The position numbers were made by a program, and so were the translations under genes. This document shows, in pieces, positions 44,924-53,404 of a stretch of DNA of 64,000 bases (position 1 is the first letter of the stretch; each line of letters starts with the position of its first letter). The stretch spans positions 4,461,097 through 4,525,096 of the forward strand of contig NZ_LS999839.1 of the NCBI RefSeq assembly GCF_900564155.1, given 5' to 3'. This DNA comes from Pedobacter schmidteae. GTDB taxonomy: Bacteria > Bacteroidota > Bacteroidia > Sphingobacteriales > Sphingobacteriaceae. The notes beneath the pieces were generated by a model. It had not been told where the DNA came from. It did no database searches and saw only the letters and a list, made by a program, of their open reading frames with translations.

Positions 44924-45745
44924 ATGAAGAGCAAAGATCTGTTTTCGCTGGAAAACAAGGTGGTCGTAATTACCGGGGCCACCGGTGTATTGGGCGAATC
45001 TTTTGCACTGGCAGTGGCTGCTGCCGGCGCCAGGGTGGCAATTTTAGGAAGAAATGAACAAAAGGCCAACGAAAGAGTAAAAGCCATTACAACAAATGGA
45101 GGAGAAGCAATAGCTGTAATTACTGATGTCCTTGATGAAGCGTCGTTAATTGCAGCGAAAAATCAAATATTAAGTACCTGGGGTACAATTGATGGATTGG
45201 TAAATGCTGCCGGAGGAAACATTCCAGGTGCCACAATTGCCCCCAACCAAAACATATTTGACATCAATGTTGCTGATACGCAACAAGCGGTTGAACTTAA
45301 CTTATTTGGAACCGTATATCCAACCCATGTATTCGGACGTGTTATTGCCGAAAAGGGAAAGGGTTCTATTGTTAACATTTCTTCGCTGGCCGCACAACGA
45401 CCACTGACCCGGGTTTTGGGCTACACGCTTGGAAAAAATGCCATTGAAGGTTATACCAAATGGATGGCTGTAGAACTTGCCCAGCGTTATGGGGATAAAG
45501 TCAGGGTAAACGCATTGGCACCGGGCGTATTCTTAACAGAGCAAAACCGTTCGTTGCTGACCAATACTGACGGAACTTTTACCGACAGGGCGCAACGCTT
45601 TGTAAACCACACCCCATTTGGACGTTTGGGAAACCCGGAAGAACTAAATGGCACTTTAATTTACCTGCTTAGTGATGCTTCGGCTTTTGTAAATGGCGAA
45701 ACTATTATGGTAGATGGTGGATTCAATGCCTACAGCGGAGTATAA
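44924..45745 (+). CDS. SDR-family D-mannonate oxidoreductase (fructuronate reductase), UxuB-like
   Basis: A 273-residue short-chain dehydrogenase. It has the cofactor motif ITGATGVLGESFALAVAAAG, the NAG-type VNAAGGNIPG, and the catalytic Ser (IVNISSLAA) with YTLGK as the Tyr-X3-Lys pair. The C-terminus carries GETIMVDGGFNAYSGV. It replaces the long-chain UxuB found in E. coli, interconverting D-fructuronate and D-mannonate. The assignment to mannonate rests on the uxuA gene 27 bp downstream and the divergent kdgK/kdgA genes; SDR sequence alone would not give the substrate. Confidence 0.85.
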   Translation: MKSKDLFSLENKVVVITGATGVLGESFALAVAAAGARVAILGRNEQKANERVKAITTNGGEAIAVITDVLDEASLIAAKNQILSTWGTIDGLVNAAGGNIPGATIAPNQNIFDINVADTQQAVELNLFGTVYPTHVFGRVIAEKGKGSIVNISSLAAQRPLTRVLGYTLGKNAIEGYTKWMAVELAQRYGDKVRVNALAPGVFLTEQNRSLLTNTDGTFTDRAQRFVNHTPFGRLGNPEELNGTLIYLLSDASAFVNGETIMVDGGFNAYSGV

Positions 45746-45772
45746 GATTGAATAAAAATATAACCTATAAAC

Positions 45773-46948
45773 ATGAACACCACAAAACATAAATTATTAC
45801 AAACCTGGCGATGGTATGGACCGTCCGATCCTGTAAGTCTGCAGGATGTGAAACAGGCGGGGGCAACAGGAATTGTTACCGCATTACACCACATTCCACA
45901 TGGCGAAGTCTGGCCATTGGAAGACATCCAGGAACGGAAATCGATCATTGAGGCCGCGGGACTTCAATGGTCAGTTGTAGAAAGTGTACCCGTACATGAG
46001 GCCATCAAAACGCATAGGAGTGATGCCGACAGCTATATTGAGAACTATAAAACAACACTGAAAAACCTGGCACAATGTGGTATAAAGACCGTATGTTATA
46101 ATTTTATGCCGGTGCTGGACTGGACCCGTACGCAATTGGATTTAATAATGGCTGATGGTTCAAAAGCGCTTTATTTCAACTGGCTCGACCTGGCTATTTT
46201 TGATCTTTTCATTTTAAAAAGGGCAGAAGCAGAAGCGGATTATGCTGAAGAGTTAAAAAGCCGTGCAAAGGCACGTTTTGCAACCATGAGTACAGACGAA
46301 CTTAATGAACTAAGAATTAATGTATTGATGGGCATCCCTAATGAAAAGGAAATAGAACTGGAAGCTTTACGTGCCAGTATTGAAGAATATAAATCAATAG
46401 GCAGAGCTGGCTTAAAGAAAAACCTGGCCTATTTTCTAAATGGAATTGCCGGTGTTTGTGAGGAAACAGGTGTCCGGATGACCATACATCCTGATGATCC
46501 TCCATACGCCATACTTGGACTGCCTCGTATTGCCAGTACCAAAGAAGATCTGGTAGATATATTAAAAAGTGTAGACCGTCCCTTTAATGGTATTTGCTAT
46601 TGCACCGGCTCGCTTGGTGCAGGAATGTCAAACAACCTGACAGAAATTTTTGATGCAGTAAAGGAACGTGTTTATTTCCTTCACCTTCGTAATGTGACCA
46701 AAGACAAGGAAGGAAACTTCTACGAAGCAGATCATTTGGGTGGCGACGTAAATATGTATGAGGTAATGAAAGCAGTAGTTGCCGAAAATGAGCGCAGGGC
46801 GGAGCCTATTCCATTCAGACCGGATCATGGTCATCAGATGCTCGACGATTTAAATAAAGTAACCAATCCGGGATATTCGGCAATTGGCCGCTTACGGGGA
46901 CTTGCCGAACTTCGCGGATTAGAGCTTGGAATTACAGGAAACTACTGA
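45773..46948 (+). CDS. uxuA: D-mannonate dehydratase
   Basis: Dehydrates D-mannonate to 2-keto-3-deoxygluconate, a metal-dependent TIM-barrel enzyme. At 391 residues it has the usual UxuA length. Family motifs are clear: TWRWYGPSDPVSLQDVKQAGATGIVTALHH near the N-terminus, CYNFMPVLDWTRT, MTIHPDDPP, CYCTGSLGAG, FLHLRNV and the ending PFRPDHGHQMLDDL. His, Cys and Asp metal ligands are all in place. It is the second gene of the SDR-uxuA pair and ends at a hairpin shared with the convergent LacI gene. UxaC, which would act before, is not in the window. Confidence 0.97.
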   Translation: MNTTKHKLLQTWRWYGPSDPVSLQDVKQAGATGIVTALHHIPHGEVWPLEDIQERKSIIEAAGLQWSVVESVPVHEAIKTHRSDADSYIENYKTTLKNLAQCGIKTVCYNFMPVLDWTRTQLDLIMADGSKALYFNWLDLAIFDLFILKRAEAEADYAEELKSRAKARFATMSTDELNELRINVLMGIPNEKEIELEALRASIEEYKSIGRAGLKKNLAYFLNGIAGVCEETGVRMTIHPDDPPYAILGLPRIASTKEDLVDILKSVDRPFNGICYCTGSLGAGMSNNLTEIFDAVKERVYFLHLRNVTKDKEGNFYEADHLGGDVNMYEVMKAVVAENERRAEPIPFRPDHGHQMLDDLNKVTNPGYSAIGRLRGLAELRGLELGITGNY

Positions 46949-46956
46949 TTTCATTA

Positions 46957-47000
46957 AGCCGGCCATCCGAATTGATTTGTGCAATTTCGGAAGGTCGGCT
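46957..47000. terminator. Bidirectional stem-loop between uxuA and lacI
   Basis: AGCCGGCCATCCGAA pairs with TTCGGAAGGTCGGCT at all but two positions, in the gap between the convergent uxuA and LacI genes. Confidence 0.7.
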
Positions 47001-47007
47001 ATATAAT

Positions 47008-48048
47008 TTATCTTGGCTGTGATGAAGCTCTGACTTGCACTTCTGTCGGAAGCATAACAGTCTCAAAATCTTCTTCCCGGTTCTTTTTTTCAATTAAAGA
47101 GATGAGTTTCTCTGCAGCAAGCTGACCAATTTCAAAAGCCGGTTGATACACAGTACTTAACGGCGGGTGCATCGCCTCTGCCAGTTCAGTATTGGTAAAA
47201 CCAATCAATGCAATATCCTCCGGAATCCTGTAACCCAACTTATTCAGCAACATCAGACATCGCGTACTGATCTGATCTGTAGCCGTAAAAATAGCATCAG
47301 GCTTATGTTCCAGGCTCATATAATATTTGAGGGCTTCTTCTAAATTTTCATTTAAAGTTGTTGGCCCGGTATAGTTACACGACCGCAACAATTCGGGTCT
47401 GCATATCATACCATGATCCTCCAAAGCCTGCTTATAGCCATTCAGGCGATCAGTTGCTATACTTAATATGGTATTTGTATTGAGGTGGGCTATATTTTTA
47501 TAACCATTTTTTATCAGATGTACAGTCGCTTCATATGCACCTTTAAAGTTATCGGCACCTACTTTATGCGTATGGATCTGGTCAATCAGCCTATCGAAAA
47601 GAACTACAGGCAAGCCCGATTTCTGTAAAGAGATCAGATACCTAAAGTCAGTGGTTTCATAAGCCGGTGAAATCAGTATACCATCCACACCTCCAGCATA
47701 CAATAGTTCAATACAAGCATTTTCGAGCTTTTCAGATTCTTTACTTTGCATAATGATGATCTGATAAGATTGATCAGTGCTCACTTTATGAATGCCATCC
47801 AGCATTTGCGCAATTACATTATTATCTAAAGAACAAACGACCACTCCAATAGATCTGCTTTTGCCTTCCTTTAATCCTTTAGCCATCCTATTGGGCAAAT
47901 AATGATGTTTTTTTGCGTAGTCCAAAACCTTTTGTTTGGTTTCCGCACCAATTTCGTGACTATCATTTAATGCCTTGGAAATGGTAGAAATAGATAAATT
48001 AAGCGCTTTGGCAATATCTCTTAATGTGACGCTGTGGTTCATGCTCAT
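47008..48048 (-). CDS. LacI-family regulator of the hexuronate genes (probable)
   Basis: A 346-residue repressor. It has the helix-turn-helix TLRDIAKALNLSISTISKALND, the hinge YLPNRMAKGLKEGKSRSIGVVV, a sensor with DGILISPAYETTDF and VVLFDRLIDQ, and a C-terminal YQPAFEIGQLAAEKLISLI. It differs clearly in sequence from the other LacI protein, so it should have a different operator and ligand. Its place after uxuA and near kdgK/kdgA suggests control by a uronate-pathway intermediate. The motif shared by 27326 and 44830 is the best candidate site; I did not see a good copy before its own start. Confidence 0.9.
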   Translation of the reverse strand: MSMNHSVTLRDIAKALNLSISTISKALNDSHEIGAETKQKVLDYAKKHHYLPNRMAKGLKEGKSRSIGVVVCSLDNNVIAQMLDGIHKVSTDQSYQIIIMQSKESEKLENACIELLYAGGVDGILISPAYETTDFRYLISLQKSGLPVVLFDRLIDQIHTHKVGADNFKGAYEATVHLIKNGYKNIAHLNTNTILSIATDRLNGYKQALEDHGMICRPELLRSCNYTGPTTLNENLEEALKYYMSLEHKPDAIFTATDQISTRCLMLLNKLGYRIPEDIALIGFTNTELAEAMHPPLSTVYQPAFEIGQLAAEKLISLIEKKNREEDFETVMLPTEVQVRASSQPR

Positions 48049-48218
48049 TCCTCTTTAAAATAGAAACGCTAATTTGCGATTATTAAGGCGATAAGCTCTA
48101 TATTATTTTTGTTAATTTAAAAAATGTCCCTCATCACCGTATCCATCACTATCCGATTGCTTTTATTTATAAATGACAAAGCCATGATATGCACTTCAAT
48201 AACTGTTTATAAATTTGC

Positions 48219-48231
48219 TTAACGGTGTTAG
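48219..48231. promoter_or_regulatory. TetR operator-like element, site 0 (TTAACGGTGTTAG)
   Basis: TTAAC-N3-GTTA element 40 bp before the tetR start. With its flank it matches 20 of 25 bases of the site at 48999, before the adaptor gene. It suggests autoregulation. Confidence 0.65.
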
Positions 48232-48258
48232 ATTATTTACACATCTTAATTTATTGTA

Positions 48259-48858
48259 ATGGGAAGTAAAGAACGTATTCAACGACTAAAGGACGACACG
48301 AGGGCAAATATACTCGAAGCAGCCTTGCAAATCGTTAAGGAGGAGGGATGGCAATCGTTAAGCATGAGAAAAATTGCAGATAAAATAGAGTATACTGCAC
48401 CCATCATTTATGAGTATTTCCCCAATAAAGACGGAATATTATTTGAGCTGACCAGACAGGGTTACCTGATTTTAGGCAAAGAAATTAAAGCCGCCAAAAA
48501 TAAATATACCAAAACGGACGAACAGCTGGAGGCAATGTGGATTGCTTACTGGAAGTTCGCGTTTAAATATAAAGAGTTTTATCAATTGATGTTCGGCGTA
48601 GATATGGTTTGCTGCGAACAAAAGAAATCAATGCCTGAGACTGAATTTCTGGATAATCTTTTTTTCGATACCATCAAAGACCTGATGAAAGCCGATGAAC
48701 CGGAAGAAGGAGTTATTTGCCGAAAGTATTATACATTCTGGTCTATCATACATGGTTTGATTTCCATCAACATGGTAAACAGGGGCAGAGATGAAGAAAT
48801 GAACCAACATATTTTAAAAGACGCCTTAAAGGGCATTATAAAATACATAAACGATTAA
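48259..48858 (+). CDS. TetR/AcrR-family regulator
   Basis: A 199-residue repressor whose N-terminal HTH reads TRANILEAALQIVKEEGWQSLSMRKIADKIEYTAPIIYEYFPNKDGI in the sequence (typical TetR pattern, about residues 12-60). The C-terminal ligand domain is not specific. It lies in front of an RND efflux operon on the same strand. Three related TTAAC-N3-GTTA elements precede tetR and the efflux operon, so it most likely represses both. A hairpin terminator closes it. Confidence 0.92.
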   Translation: MGSKERIQRLKDDTRANILEAALQIVKEEGWQSLSMRKIADKIEYTAPIIYEYFPNKDGILFELTRQGYLILGKEIKAAKNKYTKTDEQLEAMWIAYWKFAFKYKEFYQLMFGVDMVCCEQKKSMPETEFLDNLFFDTIKDLMKADEPEEGVICRKYYTFWSIIHGLISINMVNRGRDEEMNQHILKDALKGIIKYIND

Positions 48859-48868
48859 AAAAATCAAC

Positions 48869-48895
48869 AAAGGGCTTTTAGCAGATCAGCCCTTT
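48869..48895 (+). terminator. Intrinsic terminator after tetR
   Basis: AAAGGGCT pairs with AGCCCTTT across an 11-nt loop, followed directly by a T-run. It begins 10 bp after the stop. Confidence 0.85.
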
Positions 48896-48910
48896 TTTTG
48901 GATCCGCTAT

Positions 48911-48924
48911 TTAACACCGTTAAA
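48911..48924. promoter_or_regulatory. TetR operator-like element, site 1 (TTAACACCGTTAAA)
   Basis: Near-symmetric TTAAC-ACC-GTTAA. Its reverse complement gives TTAACGGTGTTAA, the tetR-proximal site with one change. The first 17 bases match the site at 48999 at 16 positions. Confidence 0.7.
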
Positions 48925-48998
48925 TTACTTATACTCGTTATATTATAAAATTGTAAACTAAATAATCATGAATTATAAATCGTTCTACCCGCCATCAC

Positions 48999-49011
48999 TT
49001 AACACTGTTAA
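48999..49011. promoter_or_regulatory. TetR operator-like element, site 2 (TTAACACTGTTAA)
   Basis: Third copy, 88 bp after site 1 and 29 bp before the ATG at 49028. It would lie inside the coding region if translation began at 48968, which supports the later start. Confidence 0.7.
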
Positions 49012-49027
49012 ATTATCTACTCACGTT

Positions 49028-50161
49028 ATGAAGACAACTATATTACTTGCAGCATTATTTATAATGGGCTGCGCTAATAAAACTCCTCAGGCCGCCGCGC
49101 CTGCACCACCCGCATTACCGGTAGCAAGTATAACTACAGGATCGGAAACTACCTTTCAGGATTATCCGGCAGCCATAGAAGGTACGGTAAATGTGGAAAT
49201 CAGGCCACAGGTAAGTGGCATACTCGAAAAAGTATATGTTGACGAAGGTGCTTTTGTAAGTGCCGGACAGCCCATATTTAAAATCAATGATCAGCAATAC
49301 CGCGCTGCGTTAAACAACGCATTGGCAGCTCAACACTCAGCCGAGGCATCGTTAACCAATGCTCAGCTTGAAGTGGAACGTTTAACACCATTAGTGCAAA
49401 ACAAAGTCATTTCTGATTTCCAGTTAAAATCAGCCAAAGCAACTGCGCAGGCGGCAAAAGCTAATATTGAGCAGGCAAAAGCAAATGTAGCGACCGCAAG
49501 TATAAACGTAGGCTATACCTTAATTAAAGCGCCGGTAAGTGGATACATTGGTCGCCTTTTAAAGAAACAAGGAAGTTTGGTAGCTGCCACAGACGCCGAA
49601 GCTTTAACAAAGCTATCCGATGTACATGATGTACACGTATACTTCGCTTTGGGTGAAAAAGATTTTGTGAATTTTAAGGATCAGTATCCCGGCCAGACTT
49701 TAAATGAAAAAATCAAACAACTTCCTGCGGTAAAACTAATTCTTGCTGATAACACCGAATATGCCAGGTCAGGAAAAATAGATGTGATTGATGGACAGTT
49801 TGATAAAACAACCGGGGCAATAACAGTACGGGCTAAATTTCCAAATCCAGATGGATTATTGAGATCAGGAAACACCGGAAAAATCCGACTGAGCCTTCAA
49901 CATCATGATGCTTTAGTTGTGCCGCAAGTAGCAACAATTGAAGTACAGGACAAAGTATTTGTATTTGCGCTTGCAGATAGCAATAAAGTAAAAAAACAAG
50001 CCATCAACATTATTGGCAAATCCGGAAGTAATTACCTGGTGAAAGACGGTGTAAAAGCTGGTGATCAGATCGTGCTGAGTGGATTAGATCGTTTGCAGGA
50101 AGGGGTTGTAATTGCACCGCAAAAAGCGACAGATAAGGTTGTTGCGATAACAAAAAAATAA
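49028..50161 (+). CDS. RND efflux periplasmic adaptor (HlyD/AcrA family)
   Basis: Membrane-fusion lipoprotein linking the RND pump to the outer-membrane channel. From the ATG at 49028 it has 377 residues, with a signal peptide and lipobox (IMGC, then ANKTPQAA). The longer start at 48968 would bury this signal and an operator copy. It has a split lipoyl/barrel-sandwich domain (VEIRPQVSGILEKVYVDEGAF and APVSGYIGRLLKKQGSLV), an alpha-helical hairpin (AALNNALAAQHSAEASLTNAQL), a beta-barrel, and a membrane-proximal end (VKAGDQIVLSGLDRLQEGVV). It is first in a three-gene efflux operon, 25 bp before the pump. Confidence 0.93.
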   Translation: MKTTILLAALFIMGCANKTPQAAAPAPPALPVASITTGSETTFQDYPAAIEGTVNVEIRPQVSGILEKVYVDEGAFVSAGQPIFKINDQQYRAALNNALAAQHSAEASLTNAQLEVERLTPLVQNKVISDFQLKSAKATAQAAKANIEQAKANVATASINVGYTLIKAPVSGYIGRLLKKQGSLVAATDAEALTKLSDVHDVHVYFALGEKDFVNFKDQYPGQTLNEKIKQLPAVKLILADNTEYARSGKIDVIDGQFDKTTGAITVRAKFPNPDGLLRSGNTGKIRLSLQHHDALVVPQVATIEVQDKVFVFALADSNKVKKQAINIIGKSGSNYLVKDGVKAGDQIVLSGLDRLQEGVVIAPQKATDKVVAITKK

Positions 50162-50186
50162 ATAAACAAATTTTAACATTAAAGTC

Positions 50187-53100
50187 ATGTTCCAAAAATT
50201 TATAGAAAGACCGGTACTTTCTACAGTGATTTCCATTTTACTGGTTATCCTGGGCGTACTTGGTTTAACAAAATTACCCTTACAGCAGTTCCCGGATATC
50301 GCTCCGCCTGCTGTATTCGTTGCAGCGGTTTACCCCGGTGCCAATGCCGAAACCGTACTCCGTTCAGTAGCGCCATCATTGGAAGAATCCATTAATGGGG
50401 TAGAAAACATGAGTTATATGAGTTCCACCGCCAGTAATGATGGAACATTAGCTATTACTGTTTACTTTAAACAAGGTACCGATCCGGACCAGGCAGCTGT
50501 CAACGTTCAAAACCGGGTAGCACAGGCTACCAGTCAGCTACCTGCAGAAGTGGTGCAACAGGGGATCACCACAACCAAACAGCAAAATAGTTTCATTAAT
50601 GCTATTGGTATTTACACAGAAGATCCAAAAAAATACGATCAGACCTTTGTAGCCAATTATGCACAGATCAATATCATCCCCGAAATTAAGCGTATTCCTG
50701 GGGTTGGCTCGGCCAGCATATTCGGTGGAGTTAAAGACTATTCCATGCGTGTTTGGTTAAACCCAACACAAATGGCTACGTACAAGATTACCCCCAACGA
50801 AGTAATGGCCGCAATACAGGATAAAAGTCTGGAAGCTGCGCCAGGTAAACTGGGAGAAAGAAGTAACGAGGTATTTGAATATGTAATTAAGTACAAAGGC
50901 AAACTTAACAAACCGGAAGAATACGGAAATATTGCAATTCGTGCCAATGAAGATGGATCTGTTTTACATTTAAGAGACGTAGCCCGTATTGAACTGGGAG
51001 CTTATTCTTATACCAGCTCCAGCCGTTTAAATGGGAAGGATGGGATTGTAATTGGTGTAATTCAGTTAGCCGGTTCAAATGCTAACGAAATCCAGATTGC
51101 AGTTGATAAAGTAATGGAGAAGGCCGCAAAAGATTTTCCGGTAGGTATCAGTTACAACAGTTTTTATAAAACAAAAAATGCGCTTGATGAATCTATTGAA
51201 CAGGTAATACATACGCTGATAGAAGCCTTTATATTGGTGTTTATAGTGGTATTTATTTTCCTGCAGGATTTCAGGTCAACGTTGATCCCTGCAATCGCCG
51301 TTCCTGTATCCATTCTGGGCACATTCTTCTTTATGAACCTATTTGGCTTCTCTGTTAACTTACTGACACTATTTGCCCTGGTACTGGCAATCGGTATTGT
51401 TGTAGATGATGCCATTGTAGTGGTGGAAGCAGTTCACGCAAAGATGGAACAGAAACACCTGGGTGCTAAAGCTGCGACAACAGAAGCGATGCGTGAAATT
51501 ACAGGTGCACTGATCTCGATTACGTTGGTAATGGCGGCGGTATTCTTACCTGTAGGTTTTATGACGGGCTCCACAGGTATTTTTTACAGACAGTTTGCAT
51601 TTACCATGTCTATTGCCATTGTTATATCTGCGGTAAATGCTTTAACACTAAGTCCGGCGCTTGCTGCGTTATTTCTAAAAAGCAATCATACAGCTGACAA
51701 CAATACCACTGTTAAAAAGAGTTTCATACAAAAATTCTATGTTGGCTTTAACAGTAGCTTTAATGCAATGACCAACAGATATGTTGGTGGATTGAAATTT
51801 CTGATCAAACATAAATGGCTTAGTATGGGAGGCCTTTTTATAATTGTTCTGGCAACCATATTTTTAATGCAAAATACCAAGTCAGGGTTTATACCAACTG
51901 AAGATCAAGGCTTTGTAGCCATCGCTGTTTCTACACCATCTGGTACATCGTTAAATGGAACAACTAAGTTGCTTAAACAAGCAGAAGATGAGCTCAGTGC
52001 TTTACCATCATCAAGATTTGTTACGGCAATTTCCGGCTTCAATCTATTGACAAACTCCAATAGTCCCTCTGCTGCAGTAATTTTTGTTTTGTTGAAACCA
52101 AATAAAGAAAGAGGTGAGATTAAAGACATCAATGCCATCCAGGATATCATCAGAGGAAAATTAGGAGCGTTAACTGGTGGAAGTTTCTTTGTATTCAGTT
52201 TCCCTACAGTTCCAGGATTTAGTAATGTGGAGGCCTTGGATTTAGTCCTACAGGATAAAACCGGAGGTAAATTGGATAATTTTAGTGGTATAGCCAATAA
52301 TTTTATTGGCAAACTGATGGCAAAAAAAGAAATCGCCTATGCATTTACATCGTTTAAAGCAGATTATCCGCAATTACAGTTGGAAGTCGATGATGATAAA
52401 GCCAATCAACTGGGCGTTAATGTGAAAGATATATTGCAAACGATGCAGGCTTATTTTGGGAGTGCCCAAGCTTCAGATTTTAACCGTTTTGGCAAATATT
52501 ACCGGGTGGTAGTTCAGGCCGATATTGCTGATAGAACAGACCCAACATCTATTGATCGGATTTTCGTGAAAAGTAAAACCGGTGAAATGGTGCCCATCAA
52601 TACATTGGTCAAATTGACCCGGGTATTTGGTTCCGAAACCGCTTCGCGGTACAACCTATTCAATTCTATCCAGGTAAATGCCATCCCAAAACCAGGTTAT
52701 AGTTCCGGCGATGCCATTAGAGCTATTCAGGAAACCGCTAAGGAAGAATTACCATCAGGTTTTGCCTATGAATTCTCAGGACAAACCAGAGAAGAAATCT
52801 CGTCAGGTGGACAATCGACTGTGATATTCATATTGTGTTTGGTTTTTGTATACTTTTTATTGGCAGCGCAGTATGAAAGTTATCTTTTGCCTTTGGCCGT
52901 TATCTTATCTATTCCAACAGGTATCCTCGGTGTATTTGTGGTATTGGGCATAACAGGTATTGAAAACAATATCTATGTTCAGGTTGCACTGATCATGCTT
53001 ATCGGGCTTCTTGCTAAAAATGCTATTCTAATCGTTGAGTTTGCTGTACAGCGACGTAAAGCAGGCCGAGGTTTGATAGATGCCGCCATCGAAGCCGCAA

Positions 53101-53381
53101 GACTAAGGATCCGTCCGATCATCATGACTTCACTGGCCTTCGTCTTCGGATTGTTCCCTATGAGTATCGCCACCGGGCCATCTGCTCAGGGTAACCATTC
53201 CATCAGTATAGGTGCAGCCGGTGGGATGGTGTCGGGCGTTCTATTAGGACTATTCCTGATTCCTGTGTTGTTTGTGATCTTCCAGCATTTACAGGAAAAG
53301 ATTTCCGGTAAACTACCAGTGTCTGAAAATGAAAAACAGCCTGCACCTGTAAAAGTCAACTCCGAAATTATCTACTCTTAA
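50187..53381 (+). CDS. RND multidrug efflux pump (HAE1/AcrB type)
   Basis: Inner-membrane proton-driven exporter, 1064 residues, the usual AcrB length. It opens with FIERPVLSTVISILLVILGVLG and PDIAPPAVFVAAVYPGANAETV, the HAE1 signature. The proton-relay aspartates are in TM4, GIVVDDAIVVVEA (about residue 407). FIPTEDQGFVAIAVSTPSGTS and LLAKNAILIVEFAVQRRKAG mark the second half. Twelve membrane helices and two large periplasmic loops are apparent. It works with the adaptor upstream and TolC-like channel downstream. Substrates are unknown but HAE1 pumps usually export hydrophobic drugs or detergents. Confidence 0.95.
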   Translation: MFQKFIERPVLSTVISILLVILGVLGLTKLPLQQFPDIAPPAVFVAAVYPGANAETVLRSVAPSLEESINGVENMSYMSSTASNDGTLAITVYFKQGTDPDQAAVNVQNRVAQATSQLPAEVVQQGITTTKQQNSFINAIGIYTEDPKKYDQTFVANYAQINIIPEIKRIPGVGSASIFGGVKDYSMRVWLNPTQMATYKITPNEVMAAIQDKSLEAAPGKLGERSNEVFEYVIKYKGKLNKPEEYGNIAIRANEDGSVLHLRDVARIELGAYSYTSSSRLNGKDGIVIGVIQLAGSNANEIQIAVDKVMEKAAKDFPVGISYNSFYKTKNALDESIEQVIHTLIEAFILVFIVVFIFLQDFRSTLIPAIAVPVSILGTFFFMNLFGFSVNLLTLFALVLAIGIVVDDAIVVVEAVHAKMEQKHLGAKAATTEAMREITGALISITLVMAAVFLPVGFMTGSTGIFYRQFAFTMSIAIVISAVNALTLSPALAALFLKSNHTADNNTTVKKSFIQKFYVGFNSSFNAMTNRYVGGLKFLIKHKWLSMGGLFIIVLATIFLMQNTKSGFIPTEDQGFVAIAVSTPSGTSLNGTTKLLKQAEDELSALPSSRFVTAISGFNLLTNSNSPSAAVIFVLLKPNKERGEIKDINAIQDIIRGKLGALTGGSFFVFSFPTVPGFSNVEALDLVLQDKTGGKLDNFSGIANNFIGKLMAKKEIAYAFTSFKADYPQLQLEVDDDKANQLGVNVKDILQTMQAYFGSAQASDFNRFGKYYRVVVQADIADRTDPTSIDRIFVKSKTGEMVPINTLVKLTRVFGSETASRYNLFNSIQVNAIPKPGYSSGDAIRAIQETAKEELPSGFAYEFSGQTREEISSGGQSTVIFILCLVFVYFLLAAQYESYLLPLAVILSIPTGILGVFVVLGITGIENNIYVQVALIMLIGLLAKNAILIVEFAVQRRKAGRGLIDAAIEAARLRIRPIIMTSLAFVFGLFPMSIATGPSAQGNHSISIGAAGGMVSGVLLGLFLIPVLFVIFQHLQEKISGKLPVSENEKQPAPVKVNSEIIYS

Positions 53382-53404
53382 TCCCTAACTAATCATCAGA
53401 TAAA

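Noticed and set aside
48049-48130. Copy of the AACGATTkCGTAAAT motif before the second lacI gene
   Set aside because: Only short partial matches (AAACGC, TTTGCGATT) were found, too weak to claim.
48968-49027. Adaptor start at 48968
   Set aside because: It would hide the lipoprotein signal and include an operator copy; 49028 fits better.
51905-52312. 135-residue minus-strand frame inside the RND pump gene
   Set aside because: Antisense to conserved pump sequence; no domain seen.
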